From Thermoplasmata archaeon (GTDB lineage: Archaea > Thermoplasmatota > DTKX01 > GCA-020343715), in NCBI GenBank assembly GCA_020343715.1, contig CP070808.1:194365-201253 (forward strand): DNA of 6,889 nt, in the 5' to 3' direction. Positions 1 to 6,400 of this stretch are shown here, piece after piece. The notes beneath the pieces are model-generated. The model was not told the origin of the DNA, made no database searches, and worked only from the letters and a program-made list of their open reading frames with translations. How positions within the stretch are numbered: the stretch's first letter is position 1; every line of letters starts with the position of its first letter. The translations under genes were made by a program, and so were the position numbers.

Positions 1-72
1 ATATGCGAAAGCCCCTTACTCGAGGAGGACGCGTTGCTCATCAAGAGGGTGATGGACGGCGAGGAGGTCTGA
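1..72 (+). CDS. C-terminal fragment, possibly endonuclease IV-like TIM-barrel protein
   Basis: Only the last 23 codons and a TGA stop (70-72) are inside the window; the gene begins upstream. The frame that reads open from base 1 gives a tail starting ICESPLLEEDALLIKR and ending in GEEV. An ESP...DAL ending of this kind resembles, from memory, the C-terminus of archaeal deoxyribonuclease IV / AP endonuclease family 2 (xylose-isomerase-like TIM barrel) proteins, which cut DNA at abasic sites in base excision repair. With so few residues the identification is tentative; another TIM-barrel protein is possible. The stop is followed after 3 bases by the start of the isomerase gene, and that gene's ribosome binding site lies inside these last codons, so the two are probably co-transcribed and translationally linked. 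Confidence 0.5.
   Translation: MCESPLLEEDALLIKRVMDGEEV
61..68 (+). promoter_or_regulatory. Shine-Dalgarno sequence of the isomerase gene
   Basis: GAGGAGGT lies 7 bases before the ATG at 76 and matches the anti-Shine-Dalgarno end of archaeal 16S rRNA. It is embedded in the last codons of the preceding gene, and it decides the start at 76 over the in-frame ATGs at 97 and 121. No promoter can be placed between the two genes. Confidence 0.8.
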
Positions 73-75
73 ACC

Positions 76-1140
76 ATGCTGGACGACTTGGAGGCCATGA
101 GGGAGCTGGACAGGAGCGGTATGCTGGACACCGTGGGCGCCTTCCCCGACCAGCTGAAGCACGCGATGCTCATCGCCCAGACCGTGGACTACCCGGCGGA
201 GACCCCTCGCCACATCGTGGTGGCGGGCATGGGGGGCTCGGGCATCTCGGGCCAGCTCCTGGCGGACTGGGCCTTCGACCGCCTGGACGTCCCGGTGACG
301 GTGGTGAACGACTACCACCTGCCAGCCTTCTGCGGCAACCGCACCCTGGTCTTCGTCGAGAGCTACTCGGGCAACACCGAGGAGACGCTGAGCTGCTTCG
401 AGGAGGCCATGGTCAGGGGCTGCCCCACTGTGGCCATCGCCAGCGGGGGAGAACTGGCCGCCAGGGCGAGACAGCGGGGCGTTCCTCTGGTTGAGATCCC
501 CGACGACCTGCCGGTGCCGAGGGCCGCCACCGCGTACCTCTTCGTCCCGCTCCTCGTGGGAGTCGAGGGCGTGGGCCTGGAGTACGTCACCGACGAGCTC
601 AAGGAGGCCCACAGGGTGCTGGACACCATGCAGAGCGACATGGCGCCCCACGTGCCCACCGCCAGCAACCCAGCCAAGCAGCTGGCCATGTCGTTGCAGG
701 ACACCATCCCCGTCATCTACGGCCAGGGCCTGCTGAAGGCCGCGGCCCGGCGGTGGCGGACCCAGCTGAACGAGAACCCCAAGATGCTCGCACGGGACGA
801 CGTCTTCCCCGAGTGCAACCACAACGACACCCCCGCGTGGGGCGAGTCGGGCAACACCGACCTGTTCTCGGTGGTGCTGCTGCGGGACAACGTGGAGTCC
901 CAGGAGATGGTGGACCGGGTGGAGCTTACGCGGCAGATAGCTCTGGACCGTGCCCGTGTGGTGGCGGAGGTGCACGCCCGCGGGGATAGTCCCCTGGCAC
1001 GTCTGATGTCCGCCATGTACGTGGGGGACTACACCTCCCTCTACCTGGCATTCCTCCGGGGTATGGACCCTGCACCCGTGGAGATGATAGAGGACCTGAA
1101 GAAGGCCCTCAGGGCCCGGCGAGAACAGCGTGAGGGCTGA
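76..1140 (+). CDS. Bifunctional phosphoglucose/phosphomannose isomerase
   Basis: This cytoplasmic enzyme interconverts glucose 6-phosphate and fructose 6-phosphate, and mannose 6-phosphate and fructose 6-phosphate, feeding glycolysis/gluconeogenesis and sugar-nucleotide synthesis. The 354-residue protein has two SIS domains. The first shows the phosphosugar motifs GMGGSGISG (51-59) and SYSGNTEET (96-104). The second shows LNENPK (231-236) and CNHND (247-251). Glu233 and His249 are 16 residues apart, the same spacing as the catalytic Glu203/His219 pair recalled for the Pyrobaculum aerophilum enzyme, so they are the likely catalytic residues. Thr320, in GDYTSLYLA, lies near the threonine associated with mannose-phosphate activity in that enzyme. 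The C-terminal LRGMDPAPVEMIEDLKKAL (327-345) is family-typical. Length is slightly above the usual 300-340. The start is fixed by the Shine-Dalgarno sequence 7 bases upstream. The gene follows the previous one by 3 bases and converges on the next gene with a 2-base gap. Family assignment is firm; dual substrate use is inferred. Confidence 0.93.
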   Translation: MLDDLEAMRELDRSGMLDTVGAFPDQLKHAMLIAQTVDYPAETPRHIVVAGMGGSGISGQLLADWAFDRLDVPVTVVNDYHLPAFCGNRTLVFVESYSGNTEETLSCFEEAMVRGCPTVAIASGGELAARARQRGVPLVEIPDDLPVPRAATAYLFVPLLVGVEGVGLEYVTDELKEAHRVLDTMQSDMAPHVPTASNPAKQLAMSLQDTIPVIYGQGLLKAAARRWRTQLNENPKMLARDDVFPECNHNDTPAWGESGNTDLFSVVLLRDNVESQEMVDRVELTRQIALDRARVVAEVHARGDSPLARLMSAMYVGDYTSLYLAFLRGMDPAPVEMIEDLKKALRARREQREG

Positions 1141-1142
1141 GC

Positions 1143-3356
1143 TCAGTCACCGCGGCGCCTGGAAACCGTCGATGCAAGCAGCGCCAGCCCGATGACGGCC
1201 AGGACCATCATGGCTCCCGGCCCGGGGGCGTTCTCGCTCTCGCCGTTCACCGTCATGTCCTGCTCGGCGCGGTTGTTGTCGTCGTCCTCCTCGTCGACCA
1301 GGTCGTCCACGTCCACGAAGGCGACGATGGCGTACTCGCCCCTGGTGTCAGGGGCCCAGGTGATGAAGCCCTCGTCCTTCTCTCCTGGTGCGATGGGGCC
1401 CACCCGGGTCTCGCCGATGACCCTCTGGAAACCGTTCACGTCCCGGTAGTAGAAGGTGAGGATCACCGACTCGACGGTGTTGTTGCCCTGGTTGGCCACC
1501 ACGGCGCCTATCCTCGTCTGGGCGTCCCGGTTGGTCTCCCGGGGGGCCGACATGTCCTGGATGACCAGGTCGGCCCGCAACACCTCGACCACCAGCGTTA
1601 TCTGGCCCAGACCCAGCTTCACGTCCACCTCGGTGCTGTTGGAGAAGTCTCCGTAGACCACTTCGAAGGTCCAGGGGTTGTAGTCGACGCTGGCGCCCCC
1701 GTCGGTCCACTCCACGATGGCCAGCTCGTACGTCTGCGTTGATCCCTCGAAGCCGGTGGTGTAGGGGCCCACAGCGATCTCGCCCGAGACAGCGGTGACC
1801 TGGGCATGGGAGAGCCACTTGCCCTCGTGGTCCGTCACCCGGGCGTTGATGGTCATGTTCATGCGCACGTCGGCCATGTCGTTGCCCCAGCTGGTGCCCA
1901 GGTCCTCGGGCTCGAAATCGAAGCCTAGTGACTCGATGCCCCACCAGGCGTTGCCGGAGATCTCGCAGTCCTCCAGCGTGGGTGCGCTGTACACCAGCAT
2001 CAGGCCCGAGGCGTTGCCGTCCACGAAGGAGGACCGGGTGGCGTTCACGTAGCTCCAGTAGGCGGAAACGGCGGGCCCGTTGCTCTCGGTGATGGTGACG
2101 TCGACCAGCTCCACGGCGGAGGTCTCCACCAGGATGCCCGTCCCGGTGGCCTTGTAGCTGCAGCCCCAGGGCCTGCACTGGGTGGACTGGGTGATGGTGG
2201 TGTCCACGAAGGTCACTCGGGAGCTGGCCACGTTGATGCCGTCCCCGCAGCCCTCGATGGTCAGGTTGTTGATGGTCACGTCCCCGGTGCTGTCGATGTC
2301 CAGGGCCGCCTCGGCGCCGTTCCGCACCGTGACGTTGTCGAACTCGAAGTCCGGCTCCACGGAGGCGTAGCCCACGAAGGACAGTACTATGGACATGTCG
2401 GCGCAGCCCTCCACAAGGGTGTCGACGATGCGCCCCTCGGCGTACAGGATCTCGATGGCCGTCCGGGTGTCGTCGAAGTGGCAGCGGGCCACCTCCATGT
2501 AACCCAGCAGGGCCACCGCGCCCTCCTGGCCGTCGTAGAAGTACGAGTCCACGACGGAGGCGGTGCAGTTCTCGAAGGCCAGGTGGTCCCCGTAGGGGCG
2601 GGAGTCCATCCCGCTGACGGTGACCTCCGAGGCCATGGCCCATAGGGTCCAGTTCACCCGCTCCGCCATGGCGTCCACCAGGTCGACGGTGCTGTCCTGG
2701 ATGACGAAGGCCATGATCATGTCGGTGATGGTTGCGTCGGCCACGTGGGCCGTCGCTCCGTCCATGAGGATGCCGTACTCGCCACCGGCCACGGTGAGGC
2801 CTTCGATGGTGAGGTCGCACTCGAAGGCGGAGACGCCCACCCCGTTGGAGGTGATGTCCACGTTCTCCAGGGTTAGGCTCCCGGAGTTGGCCACGACGCC
2901 ACCCACGACGCCCACGAAGCCCTCGTCGTCCTGGGCCGAGAACAGGCCGGTGAAGGTGGTGTTGGTGATGACGGTGGTGCCGTCGGATGATATGAAGTAC
3001 GGATACACGGGTGCCGAGGCGGTCACGCCATCGATGACCAGCTCGCCGTCGGGCATGACGAGCAGTCCGATTAGGGCGCCCTCGTCGGCGTCGAACACCA
3101 GGTCGGACCCGTTGATGAGGAGGGATCCACCGGCGGCGATGGTGACGTTTGCCGAGATGGTGACCTCCTCGTCGTTCCACTCGGTGGGGGTGTCGATGAC
3201 GGTGTCGGAGTCGATGACGGCCCCCGCGGCCATGACGGTGGCCGTCAGGGCGAGGGCTGCCAGCAGCAGCAATGGGAGCGACCGGACGAGCGCCCCGTGA
3301 CGCCTGCTGGCGGCGTCCCCTGGGCGGTCCTCGGGCTGGGTCATGGCCAATGTCAT
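1143..3356 (-). CDS. Secreted right-handed beta-helix protein with CARDB domain and PGF-CTERM-like tail
   Basis: This is a 737-residue exported protein. A basic stretch is followed by a hydrophobic core at about residues 24-46 (LPLLLLAALALTATVMAAGA), a Sec-type signal with likely cleavage after AAGA. Residues 60-480 form a right-handed parallel beta-helix of short rungs (LTIEGLTVAGGEYGI, VTINNLTIEGCGDGI and similar). This fold occurs in carbohydrate-active and adhesive surface proteins, but no catalytic triad could be picked out. Residues about 495-590 form a beta-sandwich-like linker. Residues 594-703 look like a CARDB domain (ADLVIQDMSAP, GAVVANQGNNTVESV, IAPGEKDEG, VDVDDLVDEEDDDNN). The tail has PGPG (711-714), a hydrophobic helix, and RRR (733-735). 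Twelve N-x-S/T sequons and eight cysteines suit an extracellular protein. The start at 3356 gives the longest form; ATG 3344 is also possible, and neither has a clear Shine-Dalgarno sequence. It lies 55 bp downstream of the giant surface gene and is probably co-transcribed. Ligand and function are unknown. Confidence 0.85.
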   Translation of the reverse strand: MTLAMTQPEDRPGDAASRRHGALVRSLPLLLLAALALTATVMAAGAVIDSDTVIDTPTEWNDEEVTISANVTIAAGGSLLINGSDLVFDADEGALIGLLVMPDGELVIDGVTASAPVYPYFISSDGTTVITNTTFTGLFSAQDDEGFVGVVGGVVANSGSLTLENVDITSNGVGVSAFECDLTIEGLTVAGGEYGILMDGATAHVADATITDMIMAFVIQDSTVDLVDAMAERVNWTLWAMASEVTVSGMDSRPYGDHLAFENCTASVVDSYFYDGQEGAVALLGYMEVARCHFDDTRTAIEILYAEGRIVDTLVEGCADMSIVLSFVGYASVEPDFEFDNVTVRNGAEAALDIDSTGDVTINNLTIEGCGDGINVASSRVTFVDTTITQSTQCRPWGCSYKATGTGILVETSAVELVDVTITESNGPAVSAYWSYVNATRSSFVDGNASGLMLVYSAPTLEDCEISGNAWWGIESLGFDFEPEDLGTSWGNDMADVRMNMTINARVTDHEGKWLSHAQVTAVSGEIAVGPYTTGFEGSTQTYELAIVEWTDGGASVDYNPWTFEVVYGDFSNSTEVDVKLGLGQITLVVEVLRADLVIQDMSAPRETNRDAQTRIGAVVANQGNNTVESVILTFYYRDVNGFQRVIGETRVGPIAPGEKDEGFITWAPDTRGEYAIVAFVDVDDLVDEEDDDNNRAEQDMTVNGESENAPGPGAMMVLAVIGLALLASTVSRRRGD
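1152..1232 (-). other. PGF-CTERM-like C-terminal sorting signal (coding)
   Basis: The last 30 residues of the beta-helix protein are a Gly/Ser/Glu/Asn-containing linker, then PGPG, then about 17 hydrophobic residues (AMMVLAVIGLALLASTV), then SRRRGD. This tripartite order (short PG motif, transmembrane segment, Arg cluster at the very end) is the layout of PGF-CTERM signals, which are processed by archaeosortase with lipid attachment in haloarchaea. Here the third residue is Pro rather than Phe, so either the protein uses a variant recognition motif or this is a plain membrane anchor. Confidence 0.55.
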
Positions 3357-3411
3357 GACGGGACTTGCCCTAAAGGCTTTCGGTTCCGTCGGCCGGGGCG
3401 TCCAGGGGGGC
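3357..3411 (-). promoter_or_regulatory. 55-bp gap between the two surface genes with an imperfect inverted repeat
   Basis: This gap holds a nested inverted repeat. The outer arms are 3357-3364 and 3383-3390 (GACGGGAC and GTTCCGTC on the plus strand); the inner arms are GCC 3367-3369 and GGC 3375-3377. In the minus-strand transcript the outer arms pair at 7 of 8 positions and end directly against the ATG at 3356. There is no T-tract, so it does not look like a terminator, and no convincing TATA box or strong Shine-Dalgarno sequence is seen. The short gap fits co-transcription of the two genes. The structure could affect initiation of the beta-helix gene or be coincidental in GC-rich DNA. Confidence 0.3.
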
Positions 3412-6400
3412 CTAAACCTCCTCCCACTCCTCCATGTTGTCCCTGCGGCGGTACATGACGTAGCCCGCGAAAGTGATGGCGGCCAGCACCACGACGAGCA
3501 GCACCCACCAGAGCACGCTGGACGTCTCGGTGGTGGGGGGGATGTACTCCTCGACGGTCACCTGGACCGAGATCTCGTCCACGGCGCCCACGTCGTCGGT
3601 GACCACCAGGGTCACGTTGTACACGCCTACGGGCAGGCTCACGTCCAGCAGCTTGCCGTAACCGATGGGTTCCACCTGCAGGTCGTGGTACCAGGTGTAG
3701 TTCAGGGTGTCGCCGTCGTCGGGGTCGGAACTGAGGGTGCCGTTGAGGGTCACCTCCTCGTTCTCGCTGAGCACGTCCTCGCCGGTGGGGCTCTTGATAT
3801 TCGCGGTGGGGGCCCTGTTGACCCACACGCTGCCAACATCCGACTGGGCGGAATTGCCCAGCAGGTCCATGGCCCGGAACTGGACAACGTTGTCGACCCC
3901 GGGGGCGAACTCGATGGTAACCTGGGCCTGGAGTTCGTCGCCAGGGCCAGATGGGGCGAGGGTGGCGTCCATCCAATCGCCCATGGAGGACTCGCCCTCG
4001 GTGCCGAAGCGGTACTGGAAGACCGCCGTGTCGACGCCCACGATGGCGTCGGTTACCGTTATCGTGACGACAACCTCGCTGCCTGGCTGCTTCTCGTTGG
4101 CCCCGGGGGTGATGACCCCGAACTCGGGCCCGGTGGTGTCCACCGTGAGGTAGTGCTCCTCGGAGGTGGACGGACCGTTGCCCGCCACGTCGAAGCCGCG
4201 GAACTGGACCCGGTTGTTCTCGCCGTCGGAGAAGGTGGCCTCGGCGGAGATGCGGTTGTGGGCCGAGCTGCCGGTCATGCCGATGTTGATCCACTCGCCC
4301 CACTCGCCGTCGGTGAACACCCGGTAGTCGATGGTGGACAGGGCGATGCCGCTGCCCTGGTCGCCGTCGGTCACGTTGGCGCCCACCAGCATGGTGGCGA
4401 CGCCGTGGGGTCCCACGTCGGGGAACAGGTCGAAGAACCGGATTGGGGTTATGTCCACACGGACCTTGTAATGGGGGGACGTGGTGTAGCCGTTGCCGGC
4501 GATGTCCTTCGCCCGCCACTGCACGTAGTTGTATGGGGAGTCGCCCATGGTGATGAGCTGGCTGACGGAGATCTCCTGGGTGTCGCCAACGGAGGCGCCC
4601 CAGGACTGCCACTCACCGTAGCCGGACAGGTTCGAGTGGGAGACGCGCCACTGGATGGAGGCCACCTCGATGCCGGCACCGTCCTCGTCGCGGATGGTCA
4701 CGCCGCACTCCACCATCAGCTGGGTGAACCAGTCGTCGGCGCTGGGGAAGGCCGCGGTGTAGGTCACGTTGATGGTGTCCACCTTGATGCGCATGTTGGC
4801 AGACACGGCCGGGCCGTTGCCCACCAGGTCCTTCGCGCGCCAGCGGACGAAGTTGTCCTCGCCGTCAGGGATGGTCAGTAGCACCATGCCGTCGACGGTC
4901 AGGCCGTCGGGACCCACCTCCAGGTTGTTGGTGGTCCAATCGGTCCAGGTGACGCCCCCGTCGATGGAGTACGAGTACTCTAGGGAGCTGGCCAGGACGC
5001 CTGCGGTGACCCCGTCGTCGGCGGTGATGGACGTTAGCACCTGGGAGCTGGCATGCCAGTCCTCGGGACCCGGCACGGCGTTGGCGAAGCTGGGCGCGTC
5101 CCCGTCCACCCGGAGCCGGAAGGAGGGCTCGGTGACGGAGGTGGCGCCGCCCGGCAGGTCCTGGAGGCTCAGGTTGAGGCTCTCCTCCAGGTCGGTGGCG
5201 TCGTCTACCGCCATCGCTATCGAAACGACCTGGCCCGCCACGTGCTCGATGGTCGAGGTCCTGCCCTCGTTATCGGTGAGCACCACGCTGCACACGCCCG
5301 AGGGCGGGAAGATGTCGGTGGTGCCCTCGTAGACAACTACGGGACCGGTAACGGTGACCGTCTCACCCGCAGCGACCCAGTCGTCCTCCTCCAGGTCGCC
5401 CTGCACGGCGGCGGAGGCGGACAGGTCGCCCAGGAGCATGAGGTCGTTCTCGACCCGGAACAGGTCCCGGGTGAGGAAAGGTGTGGTGATGTCGTCCAGA
5501 ATGGTGCCAACCTTGGCGTCGCACAGCTCCTCGTGGGGCCATGCCCAGTCGAACTCCACCTTGAACAGCACCCAGATGGTGTTGTTGTCCGAGTCGTAGA
5601 TGATGTCATCGAGGGTGGAGGTGAGGGAGACCAACTCGTCCGGGTCCTGTACCTTGTCGAAGTACGCGCCGCCTGCCTGGAGGCCCGCCTCCAATATCAC
5701 GTTGGCGCCATCGGGGTCCAGGGTCAGCTGAGCTCTGGTGGGCAGGCTGGCCAGCCCCGTGGGGTTGACGTTCACGCGGAAGGTGTACGATTTGTAGCCA
5801 GCGTAGAGGTCCGGGCCCTCGCGGAGGGTCAGGGGGCGCATCAGTTCCATGATGCCGCCCGCGTTGATGATGACCACGTGGCCCATGGAGTACTCCATCT
5901 GGCCGTCGTCCCACCACACCCACTCGCCGGGGGAGGGGATGGCCACGTCCACGTATCCGTCACCGTCGAAGTCGCCCTTGTCGGCCAATCCCAGTTGCGG
6001 GACGGTCCAGGACGTCCTGTACTTGTACTGCCAGCTGGCGTCCTCGGGGATGGCGTCACCGGAGTTGAAGTGGACCTGGAAGCGGATCTCGTCAGACTCC
6101 GCCTGTCGGGTCTGGAGGCCAGCGTAGACAAAGGCGTCGTCCAGGGTGTCCCCGTTGATGTCCGTCATCACCACCTTCGGGCTGTGGTCGGCGGAGATGT
6201 CCTCCAGCACCAACCGGTACTCCTCCGAGGGCTTGGTGGGGATGCCCAGCTCGGAGCCGGGCAGGATGTACAGGAACTGCACGTAGTCGAACAGGCCCTC
6301 GGCCTGGCCGTAGGAGATGACCACGTCGTCATACTCGTCGCCGTTGACGTTGACGGGCGCGTGGAGGGTCCAGCCGTAGGAGAACTGGGTGTTGAAGGTC

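Noticed and set aside
16..975. A 319-codon open frame on the minus strand opposite the isomerase gene
   Set aside because: It is rich in His, Val, Gly and Leu with no recognisable motifs, and lies wholly antisense to a clear SIS-family gene. It is a by-product of high-GC codon use.
1348..3180. A 610-codon minus-strand frame overlapping the beta-helix gene
   Set aside because: It is Arg/His/Gly-rich in an alternative frame of the same strand; the real frame has a signal peptide, beta-helix rungs, a CARDB domain and a C-terminal anchor.
3273..3305. SRRHGAL near the N-terminus of the beta-helix protein as a Tat signal
   Set aside because: The twin Arg is not followed by the usual x-F-L-K type residues, and the hydrophobic core is long and Leu-rich, which fits Sec export better.
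3343..4881. A 512-codon open frame on the plus strand opposite the giant surface gene
   Set aside because: Its composition is dominated by Gly, Val, His, Asp and Ala, it has no domain signature, and the opposite strand encodes clear Ig-like and PKD-like domains.
3817..5106. The Ig-like repeats as a recent DNA-level tandem duplication
   Set aside because: The copies share only short motifs at the protein level and look strongly diverged at the nucleotide level, so this is an old domain array.
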